Positions 15,608-25,144 of a stretch of 37,875 bases of DNA are shown here, in pieces (the first letter of the stretch is position 1; each line of letters starts with the position of its first letter). The DNA comes from Burkholderiales bacterium (GTDB lineage Bacteria; Pseudomonadota; Gammaproteobacteria; Burkholderiales; Burkholderiaceae_C). The notes under the pieces are model-generated. The model was given only the letters and a program-made list of their open reading frames with translations, was not told the DNA's origin and did no database searches. A program made the position numbers and the translations under genes. The stretch spans positions 1 through 37,875 of the forward strand of contig JANYEE010000252.1 in assembly GCA_025363275.1 (NCBI GenBank), in the 5' to 3' direction.

Positions 15608-18046
15608 TCAATGCTTCACCGCTTCCTGCAACGCAGGGGCGGGCGCACCCGCCGTCACCGGGGACGCCGTTAGATCTTCTTCAGGTAACGGAATCGGCAT
15701 CGATTCCAACGCCAGTTCCAACACCTTATCAATCCAACGCACCGGTACGATCTCCAAACCGTTTTTCACGTTCTCAGGAATGTCCTGCAAGTCTTTCGCG
15801 TTGGCTTCCGGAATAAGCACGGTCTTGATACCACCGCGCAACGCCGCCAGCAGCTTCTCTTTTAAACCGCCAATTTCAGTAACCTCTCCTCTCAGCGTAA
15901 TCTCGCCAGTCATGGCCACATCCCCACGCACTGGTATACCCGTCAGAGCAGACACAAACGCCGTCGTCATGGCTGCGCCAGCGCTGGGCCCATCCTTAGG
16001 TGTGGCTCCATCAGGCACGTGAATGTGGATGTCCTTTTTCTCAAAAGTCTCATCCTTGATACCCAGCCGACGCGCACGGCTGCGGACCACCGTCCGGGCA
16101 GCCTCCACCGATTCTTTCATTACGTCGCCCAGCGAACCCGTACGGGTGATGATGCCTTTGCCAGGCGTCAGTGCGGCCTCAATGGTCAGTAAATCGCCAC
16201 CCACCTCAGTCCACGCCAAACCGACGACCTGCCCCACCTGATTTTGCTGCTCAGCACGGCCGTAGGTGTACTTACGCACACCCAGGAAGTCATTAAGATT
16301 GTCAGCATCTACTACCACTTGGGCTTGCATCTTCTTGAGCAGCAAGCCTTTGACCACCTTGCGGCAGATCTTGGATAGCTCACGCTCTAATGAACGCACA
16401 CCGGCCTCACGGGTGTAGTAACGCACGATGTCGCGTACTGCAGTTTCCGTGATCGACAACTCGGCCTCTTTGACACCGTTGTTTGTCATCTGCTTGGGCA
16501 GCAAATAGGTGATCGCAATATTCGTCTTTTCGTCCTCGGTATAACCCGACAAACGAATCACTTCCATACGGTCCAACAAGGCTGGCGGAATATTCATGGA
16601 GTTACTGGTCGCGACGAACATCACATCGCTCAAGTCGTAATCAACCTCGACGTAGTGGTCACCAAACTTATGGTTCTGCTCAGGATCCAGCACCTCTAGC
16701 AGCGCACTGCTGGGGTCACCGCGGAAATCTGTGCCCAGCTTGTCGATTTCATCGAGCAGGAACAAAGGATTGCGCGTCCCTACCTTAGACAAACTCTGTA
16801 GTACTTTGCCAGGCATGGCGCCGATGTAAGTGCGACGGTGTCCGCGGATTTCCGCTTCGTCTCGCATACCGCCCAGAGCCATACGTACATACTTGCGTCC
16901 AGTCGCCTTTGCGATGGATTGCCCCAGAGATGTCTTACCTACGCCTGGAGGCCCGACCAGGCACAGTATGGGTGCCTTGACTTTGTCGACACGTTGTTGA
17001 ACCGCAAGATACTCAAGGATGCGGTCTTTGACTTTGTCCAGCCCGTAATGGTCTTTGTTCAAGACATTTTCAGCATTGGTCAGGTTGTGCTTGATCTTGG
17101 TTTTGGCAGCCCAAGGCAAACCTGTCAGTACGTCGATGTAATTGCGCACCACCGTCGCCTCTGCCGACATCGGTGACATCAACTTCAGCTTCTTCAACTC
17201 GGCTTCCGCCTTCTTGAGGGCATCTTTGGGCATCTTGGCGGACTTGATCTTTTTCTCGATCTCTTCGATGTCTGCGCCCTCTTCGCCTTCGCCCAATTCT
17301 TTCTGAATGGCCTTGACTTGCTCATTCAGATAGAAGTCGCGCTGGTTCTTTTCCATTTGCCGTTTCACACGGCCACGGATTTTCTTGTCCACATTCAGGA
17401 TGTCGACTTCGCGCTCGATCTGTTCGAACAGATTTTCCAAGCGATCTTTCACGCTCGGCAGACTCAAAACAGCCTGCTTGCTGTCGAGCTTCAGCGGCAG
17501 ATGGGCGGCAATGGTGTCAGCCAGGCGGCCGGCGTCGTCAATGCTAGAGATTGACGTCAAAATTTCAGGTGGAATCTTCTTGTTCAGTTTCACGTATTGG
17601 TCAAACTGCTGCATCACAGCACGGCGCAGAGCTTCCACTTCGCTGGCCTTGCCCTTGCCTTTCTCAATAGGATCTTCCACGATCTCAATAGGCGTGACAT
17701 TGGCGGTGAAGTGAGACTCGCCCTCGTCAATCTTGTTGACATTGGCGCGTTGATGCCCCTCTACCAGCACTTTGACAGTACCGTCGGGTAATTTCAACAT
17801 TTGCAGAATGGTGGACACGCAGCCCACATCAAACATGTCAGAGACGACAGGGTCGTCTTTAGCGGCTGTTTTTTGCGCAACCAACATGATGCGGCGCTCA
17901 GCCTCCATGGCGGCTTCTAGCGCCTTAATACTTTTGGGTCGCCCCACAAATAGCGGGATAACCATGTGGGGGAACACCACTACGTCACGCAAAGGCAACA
18001 GGGGCAGTTCAATTGGGGTAGCAGGCAGAGGGGTGTGGCCAGACAT
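15608..18046 (-). CDS. lon: ATP-dependent serine protease La (Lon)
   Basis: Lon is the homo-hexameric AAA+ protease that degrades misfolded and short-lived regulatory proteins in the cytosol. The 812-residue length is standard. It has the N-terminal LON substrate domain (LPLLPLRDVVVFPHMVIPLFVG), Walker A GPPGVGKTS (about residue 360), Walker B PLFLLDEIDK, and the protease domain with catalytic S688 in DGPSAGAAMT. The lysine of GGLKEKLLAA follows 43 residues later, completing the Ser-Lys dyad. The ATG at 18046 follows a sigma-32-like promoter, consistent with heat-shock control. It is last in the tig–clpP–clpX–lon block and faces away from the tRNA genes. Confidence 0.98.
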   Translation of the reverse strand: MSGHTPLPATPIELPLLPLRDVVVFPHMVIPLFVGRPKSIKALEAAMEAERRIMLVAQKTAAKDDPVVSDMFDVGCVSTILQMLKLPDGTVKVLVEGHQRANVNKIDEGESHFTANVTPIEIVEDPIEKGKGKASEVEALRRAVMQQFDQYVKLNKKIPPEILTSISSIDDAGRLADTIAAHLPLKLDSKQAVLSLPSVKDRLENLFEQIEREVDILNVDKKIRGRVKRQMEKNQRDFYLNEQVKAIQKELGEGEEGADIEEIEKKIKSAKMPKDALKKAEAELKKLKLMSPMSAEATVVRNYIDVLTGLPWAAKTKIKHNLTNAENVLNKDHYGLDKVKDRILEYLAVQQRVDKVKAPILCLVGPPGVGKTSLGQSIAKATGRKYVRMALGGMRDEAEIRGHRRTYIGAMPGKVLQSLSKVGTRNPLFLLDEIDKLGTDFRGDPSSALLEVLDPEQNHKFGDHYVEVDYDLSDVMFVATSNSMNIPPALLDRMEVIRLSGYTEDEKTNIAITYLLPKQMTNNGVKEAELSITETAVRDIVRYYTREAGVRSLERELSKICRKVVKGLLLKKMQAQVVVDADNLNDFLGVRKYTYGRAEQQNQVGQVVGLAWTEVGGDLLTIEAALTPGKGIITRTGSLGDVMKESVEAARTVVRSRARRLGIKDETFEKKDIHIHVPDGATPKDGPSAGAAMTTAFVSALTGIPVRGDVAMTGEITLRGEVTEIGGLKEKLLAALRGGIKTVLIPEANAKDLQDIPENVKNGLEIVPVRWIDKVLELALESMPIPLPEEDLTASPVTAGAPAPALQEAVKH

Positions 18047-18071
18047 ATGAAACCTTTGTATTACCAGTTGT

Positions 18072-18099
18072 ATATGGTTCGATGGGCCGGAAATTCAAG
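18072..18099 (-). promoter_or_regulatory. Sigma-32-like heat-shock promoter of lon
   Basis: On the minus strand CTTGAAT (18093-18099) and AACCATAT (18072-18079) are separated by 13 bases. This matches the RpoH consensus CTTGAAA-N13-14-CCCCATNT in 6/7 and 5/7 defined positions. The transcript would start about 20 bases before the lon ATG. Confidence 0.65.
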
Positions 18100-18102
18100 C
18101 GT

Positions 18103-18122
18103 ACTGCCATTATCTTGGCAGT
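18103..18122. other. Inverted repeat between clpX and lon
   Basis: A perfect 7-bp inverted repeat ACTGCCA/TGGCAGT with a 6-base spacer lies directly upstream of the lon heat-shock promoter. No T-run follows, so it is not a clear terminator. It could be a weak clpX transcript end or a regulator site. Confidence 0.35.
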
Positions 18123-18188
18123 GAACGCATCGCAATCTCAGTAAACAGGTCCAAAGACCTTGTAAATCCTGTGCTCAGTGGAGCGTAC

Positions 18189-19454
18189 TCAGGCCTTCTT
18201 GGCTGCTTCGCGATAAACCAGCAATGGTGCTTTATTCTCATCGATGGTGGACTCATCCACGACGACCCGTTCCACATTGGAAGCATTGGGCAGCTCAAAC
18301 ATGGTGTCGATCAAAGACTGCTCCAAAATCGATCGCAGACCACGTGCACCGGTCTTGCGCGCCAGGGCTTTCTTGGCAATAGCTTTTAAGGCCGATGGGC
18401 GAATCTCCAGCTCAGCACCTTCCATGGCGATCAGCTTGGTGTACTGCTTCACCAAGGCGTTCTTAGGTTCGGTCAAGATTTGCACCAAGGCGTCTTCCGT
18501 CAGCTCCGCCAAAGCGGCCACCACCGGCATACGGCCAACTAGCTCAGGGATCAGACCAAATTTGATCAAATCCTCGGGCTCAACTTCGCGGAACACGTCA
18601 GTCAAGCTGCGCTGCTGCTTGCTTTTGACCGAAGCGCCAAAGCCGATGCCCGATGATTGCGTACGGTTCTCAACAACCTTTTCAAGCCCTGCAAAAGCAC
18701 CTCCGCAGATAAACAAGATATTGGTCGTGTCGATCTGCACAAAGTCTTGGTTGGGGTGCTTACGCCCACCCTGCGGTGGCACGCTGGCCATGGTTCCTTC
18801 AATCAGCTTCAACAAAGCCTGCTGGACGCCTTCGCCAGACACGTCACGGGTTATCGACGGGTTGTCCGATTTACGCGAGATCTTGTCGATTTCATCGATG
18901 TAGACAATGCCACGCTGGGCACGTTCGACTTCGTAATTGCAACTCTGCAGGAGTTTGAGAACGATGTTCTCCACGTCCTCGCCCACATAGCCGGCTTCGG
19001 TTAGCGTAGTGGCATCGGCCATCACAAACGGGACGTCCAGCATGCGTGCCAGGGTTTGGGCCAGCAGAGTCTTGCCAGAGCCGGTAGGACCAATCAACAA
19101 AATATTACTTTTGGCGAGTTCTACGTCGTCTTTTTTAGCCTTTTCCTTGTGGCGCAGGCGCTTATAGTGGTTGTAAACCGCCACTGCCAGCGTGCGCTTG
19201 GCAGGCTCTTGGCCAATCACATAGTTGTCCAAATTCAGCTTAATCTCTGACGGCGTCGGAAGATCATTGCGGGCGTCCTTACCATCGGTAATTTGCGGCA
19301 ACTCGTCCCGAACGATGTCATTGCAAAGCTCTATACATTCGTCACAAATGAAGACCGAGGGCCCTGCAATCAGTTTCTTGACCTCGTGCTGACTTTTGCC
19401 ACAAAACGAGCAATATAGGGTTTTTTCGCTGGACGAGCCTTTTTTTTCGGCCAT
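18189..19454 (-). CDS. clpX: ClpX, ATP-binding specificity subunit of ClpXP
   Basis: ClpX unfolds tagged substrates and feeds them to ClpP. The 421-residue product from the ATG at 19454 has the N-terminal zinc-binding domain with C15-x2-C18 and C37-x2-C40. The AAA+ core has Walker A GPTGSGKT (122-129) and Walker [10 protein letters not shown]. The ClpP-docking loop is IGFGAS, and the sensor region includes [11 protein letters not shown]. The start at 19454 is chosen because ClpX proteins begin [18 protein letters not shown]. The frame is open back to 19541, but that extension overlaps the clpP terminator. It follows clpP after a strong terminator, so clpX may also have its own promoter. Confidence 0.97.
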   Translation of the reverse strand: MAEKKGSSSEKTLYCSFCGKSQHEVKKLIAGPSVFICDECIELCNDIVRDELPQITDGKDARNDLPTPSEIKLNLDNYVIGQEPAKRTLAVAVYNHYKRLRHKEKAKKDDVELAKSNILLIGPTGSGKTLLAQTLARMLDVPFVMADATTLTEAGYVGEDVENIVLKLLQSCNYEVERAQRGIVYIDEIDKISRKSDNPSITRDVSGEGVQQALLKLIEGTMASVPPQGGRKHPNQDFVQIDTTNILFICGGAFAGLEKVVENRTQSSGIGFGASVKSKQQRSLTDVFREVEPEDLIKFGLIPELVGRMPVVAALAELTEDALVQILTEPKNALVKQYTKLIAMEGAELEIRPSALKAIAKKALARKTGARGLRSILEQSLIDTMFELPNASNVERVVVDESTIDENKAPLLVYREAAKKA

Positions 19455-19493
19455 GGGACGCTTGCCTTTTCGGTTGATTACCGAATGATACTC

Positions 19494-19528
19494 AAATAAA
19501 AACGGCACCTGCGTGGACGCAGGCGCCG
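19494..19528 (-). terminator. Terminator between clpP and clpX
   Basis: On the minus strand a 12-bp stem (CGGCGCCTGCGT / ACGCAGGTGCCG, one G·U pair, 2-base loop) is followed by TTTTTATTTG. It lies 51 bases after the clpP stop and 40 bases before the clpX start, so it probably attenuates rather than isolates clpX. Confidence 0.8.
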
Positions 19529-19578
19529 CCGGGTTCTCCACAACACAGGACTTATGAGCCCGTTATTGCACTATGGTG

Positions 19579-20211
19579 TTAAGGGCGCTTGGAAATGACC
19601 TGATCGATCAAACCATATTCTTTGGTCTCTTCCGCAGTCATGTAGTAGTCGCGCTCGGTGTCTTTGGCTATGCGCTCCAGCGGCTGGCCAGTGCGTTCCG
19701 CCAAAATCTTATTCAACTGCTCACGGGTCTTCAAAATCTCGCGCGCTGCGATTTCAATTTCTGTAGCCTGACCCTGACTACCGCCAGAAGGTTGGTGAAT
19801 CATGATCTTGGAATTGGGCAGGCAGAACCGTTTACCCTTTTCACCCGCCGCCAACAAAAAGGCACCCATGCTGGCCGCCATGCCAATGCACAGGGTAGAC
19901 ACTGCTGGCTTGATGAAGTTCATCGTGTCGAAAATAGACATGCCTGCACTCACTGATCCACCGGGCGAATTAATGTAGAAAGAGATATCTTTATCAGGAT
20001 TCTCGCTCTCCAGGAACAACATTTGGGCTACCACCAGATTGGCCGTTTGGTCGTTTACAGGTCCAACCAGGAAAATGACACGTTCTTTCAGCAAACGTGA
20101 GTAGATGTCGTAGGAGCGTTCGCCCCGGCCCGATTGCTCGATGACCATGGGAACCATGCCTAAGCCTTGTGGTTCCATCGTATTGCCCATCGCTCCATAA
20201 TTCACGTTCAT
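19579..20211 (-). CDS. clpP: ClpP, proteolytic subunit
   Basis: ClpP is the barrel-shaped serine protease that works with ClpX or ClpA. The 210-residue product has the catalytic triad S114 (GMAASMGAF), H139 (IMIHQPSGG) and D188 (TERDYYM). The N-terminal propeptide ends before [17 protein letters not shown], as in the E. coli enzyme. It lies between tig and clpX and is preceded by a sigma-32-like promoter. Confidence 0.98.
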   Translation of the reverse strand: MNVNYGAMGNTMEPQGLGMVPMVIEQSGRGERSYDIYSRLLKERVIFLVGPVNDQTANLVVAQMLFLESENPDKDISFYINSPGGSVSAGMSIFDTMNFIKPAVSTLCIGMAASMGAFLLAAGEKGKRFCLPNSKIMIHQPSGGSQGQATEIEIAAREILKTREQLNKILAERTGQPLERIAKDTERDYYMTAEETKEYGLIDQVISKRP

Positions 20212-20263
20212 AGCGTCTCCAGATAAGGGTATTTACTGTACCGAAATTAACCACCAGACACAC

Positions 20264-20291
20264 AAATGGGGCTAAAGCACGGGGCTACAAG
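20264..20291 (-). promoter_or_regulatory. Sigma-32-like heat-shock promoter of clpP
   Basis: On the minus strand CTTGTAG (20285-20291), 13 bases, then CCCCATTT (20264-20271). The -10 box matches CCCCATNT perfectly and the -35 matches CTTGAAA in 5/7. The -35 lies inside a hairpin CGGGGCT/AGCCCCG (20280-20296). The start would be about 45 bases before the clpP ATG. Confidence 0.72.
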
Positions 20292-20347
20292 CCCCGCACA
20301 AGCCCCATGTGCGAACTGACCGCCATCCGCCAGAGCGGATGGGCTTT

Positions 20348-21661
20348 TTAGTTTTGACCCATCAACTCGTCAAAGGACAGCGTCTTGTCTGTCACTTTGG
20401 CTTTGGACAGAACGAATTCAGTCACGTTGTTTTCAATCACGATACCTTCGACTTCGGCCATGCGGCGGTTGTCGCCATAGTACCAACGCACCACGTCGGC
20501 TGGCTTCTCGTAACTAGCTGCCAACTCATCCACATGGGCCTTGATTTGGTCGGGCTTGGCTTGCAGGGTATTGGCGCGCACCAGCTCAGAAACGACCAGG
20601 CCCAAACGCACACGGCGCTCAGCTTGCGGACGAAAAATATCGTCAGGAATTGGCGCCTTGTCCGCATCCTTCATGCCGCGCTGCTTCAAATCAGCACGTG
20701 CGGCTTCGATCATGCGCTCGGTTTCAGACTGCACGCTAGCCTTTGGCAGCTCCAGCTCAGCCTTGCTCAACAAAGCGTCCATTACGGCTTGCTTGTTGCG
20801 GTTAAGCAATCGGTATTTGACCTCTCGCTCCAGATTCTTGCGGATGTCAGCGCGCAGACCTTCTACCGTTGCGTCTGCAATGCCCAGGCCCTTAGCCAGC
20901 GCACCGTCGACTTCAGGCAAATTAGCTACTTCGGCTTTTTTGAGGGTCACCATGAAGTCAGCAGTCTTGCCGGCAACATCTTGACCGTGGTAATCCGTAG
21001 GGAAAGCCAACTGGAAAGTCTTGCTTTCGCCAGTCTTCATGCCACGCACGGCTCCTTCAAATTCCTTCAACATCTGGCCGTCGCCGACGATGAACTGGAA
21101 GTCGTCGGCCTTACCGCCAGCGAAAGCTTCACCGTCGATCTTGCCTTCGAAGTTCACGGTCACGCGGTCGGTGTCTTGCACACCGGCGTCTTGTGCGCGC
21201 TGCGCAAATGTACGGCGCTGCTTGCGCAGGATTTCAACGGTCTTGTCGATCGCGGCTTCGGTCACTTCGGTGCTGATCTTTTCTACTTCAGCCGTAGATA
21301 AATCGCCAATCGTGACTTCAGGAAACACTTCGAAAACCGCGTCAAAAGCCATTTGGCCATCGGCGGAAGCGACTTCACTCTCAGTAATACGGGGCTGACC
21401 CGCCACACGCAGCTTGGCTTCGTTGGCAGCACTGGCAAAAGCCTCGCCGACCTTGTCGTTCATTACTTCGTAGTGCACGGAATAGCCGTAGCGCTGAGCG
21501 ACCACATTCATGGGCACTTTACCAGGGCGAAAACCGTCCATCTTGACGGTACGGGCCAACTTGCGCAGGCGCGTGTTGACTTCATTCTGGATCGTGCCAA
21601 CGGGCAGAGTCAGAGTAATCTTACGCTCCAGCTTTTCCAGAGTTTCAACAGTAACGGCCAT
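20348..21661 (-). CDS. tig: Trigger factor, ribosome-associated chaperone
   Basis: Trigger factor binds L23 at the ribosome exit tunnel and folds nascent chains. The 437-residue protein has the N-terminal ribosome-binding domain with GFRPGKVPMNVV (GFRxGxxP signature, about residues 43-54). A central FKBP-type prolyl isomerase domain (TDRVTVNFEGKIDGEAFAGG…, about 158-240) and the helical C-terminal substrate cradle follow. AGGAG lies about 8 bases before the ATG. tRNA-Leu(UAG) lies about 80 bases upstream on the same strand, so the two may share a transcript. Confidence 0.97.
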   Translation of the reverse strand: MAVTVETLEKLERKITLTLPVGTIQNEVNTRLRKLARTVKMDGFRPGKVPMNVVAQRYGYSVHYEVMNDKVGEAFASAANEAKLRVAGQPRITESEVASADGQMAFDAVFEVFPEVTIGDLSTAEVEKISTEVTEAAIDKTVEILRKQRRTFAQRAQDAGVQDTDRVTVNFEGKIDGEAFAGGKADDFQFIVGDGQMLKEFEGAVRGMKTGESKTFQLAFPTDYHGQDVAGKTADFMVTLKKAEVANLPEVDGALAKGLGIADATVEGLRADIRKNLEREVKYRLLNRNKQAVMDALLSKAELELPKASVQSETERMIEAARADLKQRGMKDADKAPIPDDIFRPQAERRVRLGLVVSELVRANTLQAKPDQIKAHVDELAASYEKPADVVRWYYGDNRRMAEVEGIVIENNVTEFVLSKAKVTDKTLSFDELMGQN

Positions 21662-21739
21662 GGTTCATCTCCTAAATGGTCTGGAACAGCTGCATGCCTT
21701 AGCAAATTGCAACTGCCCCACAAGGCTTTTCAAAGTGAG

Positions 21740-21826
21740 TGGTGCGCGGGGGGGGACTCGAACCCCCACAGTATTGCTACCGTCAGGACCTAAACCTGGT
21801 GCGTCTACCAATTTCGCCACCCGCGC
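21740..21826 (-). tRNA. tRNA-Leu(UAG)
   Basis: An 87-base class-II cloverleaf on the minus strand with encoded CCA. Acceptor arm GCGCGGG/CCCGCGC, D-arm GGCGAAATTGGTAGACGC, anticodon loop TTTAGGT giving anticodon TAG, long variable arm CGGTAGCAATACTG, T-arm GGTTCGAGTCC. The outermost anticodon-stem pair appears to be a C·A mismatch. Confidence 0.95.
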
Positions 21827-21984
21827 AAAAAACAGAAATGGGAGGTCAAAGGTACTTTTGTGTGAAACCAAAGTATCCCGACCACCCATTTGAAATCGGT
21901 CAGCCCTCTATTTTAACCTGAGCGCGGCCCCGGTTTTCGGCCCAGCCCTTCGGAGCGCTCAAATTAGCGTCGATGTGGTGAACC

Positions 21985-24900
21985 TTAGGCCATACCCGGT
22001 GTCTCGCGCTTGACCCGGAACCACGCCGCGTACATCGCTGGTAAAGCCAGCAAAGTCAACACCGTGGCTACGATCAAACCGCCCATGATAGCCACGGCCA
22101 TTGGCCCCCAGAACACCGAGCGTGACAGCGGAATCATGGCCAGCACGGCGGCAGCGGCAGTCAGCACGATGGGGCGCAGGCGCCGCACGGCGGATTCCAC
22201 AATCGCATCCCAAGCGGGAACGCCATTGGCCCGGTCTTGCTCAATCTGGTCGATCAAGATCACCGAATTGCGCTGGATCATGCCCATCAGGGCAATCACG
22301 CCCAGCAAAGCAACGAAGCCAAACGGACGGCCTAGCACCAGCAGCGCTCCGGCCACACCCGCGATACCCAAAGGCCCGGTGATAAACACCAATAGTGCGC
22401 GGCTAAAGCTGTGCAATTGCAGCATCAACAGTGTGAAGGTCAAAAACAGCATGACAGGAACACCCGCCACGATGGACGCTGAGCCCTTGGAGCTCTCCTC
22501 CACCGCACCGGCCACTCCAATGCGATACCCCAGCAAGCCTGCGGCACTCCACTTGGCTTCCAGTGCTTTTAGTTGGGGGAGCAGTTGATTGGTCACCGTC
22601 GCGCCTTGCAGGCCTTCAGTGATGTCGCTTTGTACTGTGATGGCGTAGTCGCGGTTTTCACGCCACATCACGCCAGGCTCCCAGGTGAATACAGGTTTGG
22701 CGATCTGTGTGAGCGGAATCGATTTTCCACTGGCAGTGGGCAAGTAGGCGTTTCCGATGTCAGTGATCGCATTACGCTCATCCAAAGGCTGGCGCAGCAC
22801 GATGTCGATCAATTTGTCCCCTTCGCGGTACTGGCCTACGGTGGAGCCAGTCAGCATGACGCGCGAGGCTTGCGCAATCGACTGACTGGTCACGCCTAAT
22901 GCGCGGGCCTTGGCCTGGTCCACTTCCAAGCGTAAAACCTTGACAGACTCATTCCAGTTGTCATTCACGCCGCGGGTATTGGCGCTCTGGCGCATCACCT
23001 GCTTGACCTCGTCTGCGCGCTCGCGCAGCTCGATAGGGTCTGGCCCCACCACACGAAACTGCACAGGGTATGGCACCGGCGGCCCATTGGGCAACAGCTT
23101 GACGCGACCACGGATCTCAGGGAAATCAGCTGCCAGCAACGCCGGTAGCTTGATACGCAGCGATTCACGCAACTTCAAGTCCTTGGGGACGATGATGAAT
23201 TGTGAGACGTTGGACTGGGGAAACACTTGGTCTAGCGGCAAGTAGAAGCGCGGCACGCCGGAGCCGATCCAGGTGCTGACCGTGTCCACGCCCTCCTCTT
23301 GCAACAAGCGTGCTTCCAGGCGTTTTGTTACCGCCTGGTTGGCCGCAAAGGACGTACCTTCGGGGAACCAGATATCCACCAACACCTCGGGGCGGCTGGA
23401 CTCCGGAAAGAACTGCTGCTGCACCTGGCCCATCCCCACGATACCCAGCGCAAAGGTCAGCACCGTGGCGCCAATGGTTAACCAGCGGTGCTGCACACAC
23501 CCGTTCACTACTTTGCGAAAGCCGTTGTAGAACGGCGTGTCAAAGTGCTCGTGGTGATCGGCATCGCTGGCAGCGGGCTTGTGCTCTTTAAGCAGTAGCG
23601 TACCCAGGTAGGGCACAAAGTACACCGATACAAACCAGCTCAAAATCAGCGCTAAAACGGTGACGGCGAATATGGCGTAGGTGTATTCACCCGTTACTGA
23701 TTTAGCCATACCGATGGGCAAGAAACCCACCGCGGTAATCAGTGTGCCGGTCAACATCGGCATGGCGGTCACTTCATAGGCAAAGGTTGCGGCCCGCACT
23801 TTGTCGTAGCCCTCTTCCATCTTGCGCACCATCATTTCCACCGCAATGATGGCGTCATCTACCAGCAAACCCAGCGCAATAATCAACGAGCCGAGCGAGA
23901 TTTTGTGCAGGCCAATGCCCCAGTAGTACATCCCCAAAAACGTCACGGCCAGCACCAGCGGAATAGTGATACCCACGACCAAACCGGGGCGTACATCCAG
24001 GTACCAGCGCTTCCACAAGGGGTTAGTGCCCGGGCGCTTGTGCAGGCCCAGCGCGATAAAGCTCACCGCCAACACGATCACCACGGCCTCAATCAGCACG
24101 CTGACGAATTCATTGACCGACTTGGCCACTGCCTTGGGTTGGTCTTGCAGCTGCACCAGCTTGATACCGGCGGGTAAGGATTTTTCAACGCCATCGATCG
24201 CAGTGTGCAGCGACTTACCCAGTGCAATGATGTCGCCGCCCTTGGTCATGGATACACCCAAGGCAATCACTTCCTTACCCTGGTGGCGCACCTTGATGGC
24301 GGGTGGGTCAACGTAGCCCTTACCGATGTTGGCGATATCTTTCAGGCGCAACTGGTTGCCTGAGGTCCCGCGAATGGGCATCTCAGCCAGCTCTTGCACC
24401 GTGTTGAATTGCCCGCCAATGCGTACTTGCAAAATATCCAGCGGGGATTGCACCGTACCCGCAGGTTCCACCGCGTTTTGCTGACCCAACTGTGCCAACA
24501 CCTGATTCAAATCCAGGCCCAACTGGGCCAGGCGTTTTTGCGAGATTTCGATGTACAGCTTTTCGTCTTGCTGGCCGAACAATTCCACCTTGGCCACATC
24601 GGGCACGCGCAGCAGGCGCTGGCGCACATCGTCGGCAAACGTCTTTAGCTCCGCGTAGTTGAAGCCATCGGCTTCCAGTGCATAGATCACGCCATACACA
24701 TCGCCAAACTCATCGTTAAAGAACGGGCCCAACACGCCGCTTGGCAAGGTGCCGCGGATGTCGCCAATCTTTTTGCGAACGCTGTACCAAACATTGGGCA
24801 CATCCGCAGGCTTGCTGGAGTCCTTGATCTGGAAAATAATCTGCGACTCGCCGGGCTTGGAATAGCTGCGGATTTTGTCGGCAAACGGCACCTCTTGCAG

Positions 24901-25137
24901 GGTACGTTCGATCTTGTCGGTGACCTGCTCGGCCACCTGCTGCGCAGTGGCGCCGGGCCAGTAAGTGCGCACGACCATGGCACGGAAGGTGAACGGCGGA
25001 TCTTCATCTTGCCCAAGCTGAAAATAGGCCACAGCCCCCAGCACCATCAACACAATCATCAAATAGCGGGTGAGCGCCTCATGCTCCAACGCCCACTTGG
25101 ACAGGTTGAAGCCTTTCTTGGGTTCTTGCAAGTTCAT
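21985..25137 (-). CDS. RND efflux transporter, inner-membrane pump (HAE1, TriC-like)
   Basis: This 1050-residue proton-driven pump has the RND fold: an N-terminal helix (about residues 24-42), a large periplasmic loop, helices 2-6 near 330-560, a second loop, and five more helices before the C-terminus. The TM4 proton relay is intact as GLLVDDAIIAVEMM. The start MNLQEPKKGFNLSKWALEHEALTRYLM and DEDPPFTFRAMVVRTYWPG resemble the TriC/MexK-like branch rather than AcrB. It follows the adaptor gene by 7 bases in one operon. No TolC-type outer-membrane channel is next to it, so it must use one encoded elsewhere. The substrate cannot be deduced. Confidence 0.93.
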   Translation of the reverse strand: MNLQEPKKGFNLSKWALEHEALTRYLMIVLMVLGAVAYFQLGQDEDPPFTFRAMVVRTYWPGATAQQVAEQVTDKIERTLQEVPFADKIRSYSKPGESQIIFQIKDSSKPADVPNVWYSVRKKIGDIRGTLPSGVLGPFFNDEFGDVYGVIYALEADGFNYAELKTFADDVRQRLLRVPDVAKVELFGQQDEKLYIEISQKRLAQLGLDLNQVLAQLGQQNAVEPAGTVQSPLDILQVRIGGQFNTVQELAEMPIRGTSGNQLRLKDIANIGKGYVDPPAIKVRHQGKEVIALGVSMTKGGDIIALGKSLHTAIDGVEKSLPAGIKLVQLQDQPKAVAKSVNEFVSVLIEAVVIVLAVSFIALGLHKRPGTNPLWKRWYLDVRPGLVVGITIPLVLAVTFLGMYYWGIGLHKISLGSLIIALGLLVDDAIIAVEMMVRKMEEGYDKVRAATFAYEVTAMPMLTGTLITAVGFLPIGMAKSVTGEYTYAIFAVTVLALILSWFVSVYFVPYLGTLLLKEHKPAASDADHHEHFDTPFYNGFRKVVNGCVQHRWLTIGATVLTFALGIVGMGQVQQQFFPESSRPEVLVDIWFPEGTSFAANQAVTKRLEARLLQEEGVDTVSTWIGSGVPRFYLPLDQVFPQSNVSQFIIVPKDLKLRESLRIKLPALLAADFPEIRGRVKLLPNGPPVPYPVQFRVVGPDPIELRERADEVKQVMRQSANTRGVNDNWNESVKVLRLEVDQAKARALGVTSQSIAQASRVMLTGSTVGQYREGDKLIDIVLRQPLDERNAITDIGNAYLPTASGKSIPLTQIAKPVFTWEPGVMWRENRDYAITVQSDITEGLQGATVTNQLLPQLKALEAKWSAAGLLGYRIGVAGAVEESSKGSASIVAGVPVMLFLTFTLLMLQLHSFSRALLVFITGPLGIAGVAGALLVLGRPFGFVALLGVIALMGMIQRNSVILIDQIEQDRANGVPAWDAIVESAVRRLRPIVLTAAAAVLAMIPLSRSVFWGPMAVAIMGGLIVATVLTLLALPAMYAAWFRVKRETPGMA

Positions 25138-25144
25138 AGTCGCC

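Noticed and set aside
19455-19541. N-terminal extension of ClpX
   Set aside because: It would overlap the strong terminator hairpin after clpP, and ClpX proteins start at MAEKKG.
20323-20349. CCATCCGC/GCGGATGG hairpin followed by a plus-strand T-run next to the tig stop
   Set aside because: It is oriented as a plus-strand terminator but no plus-strand gene lies upstream; on the minus strand it lacks a T-run after the stem, so no terminator was called.
21919-21961. TGAGCGC/GCGCTCA inverted repeat after the efflux pump gene
   Set aside because: The loop is long and no T-run follows in either direction.
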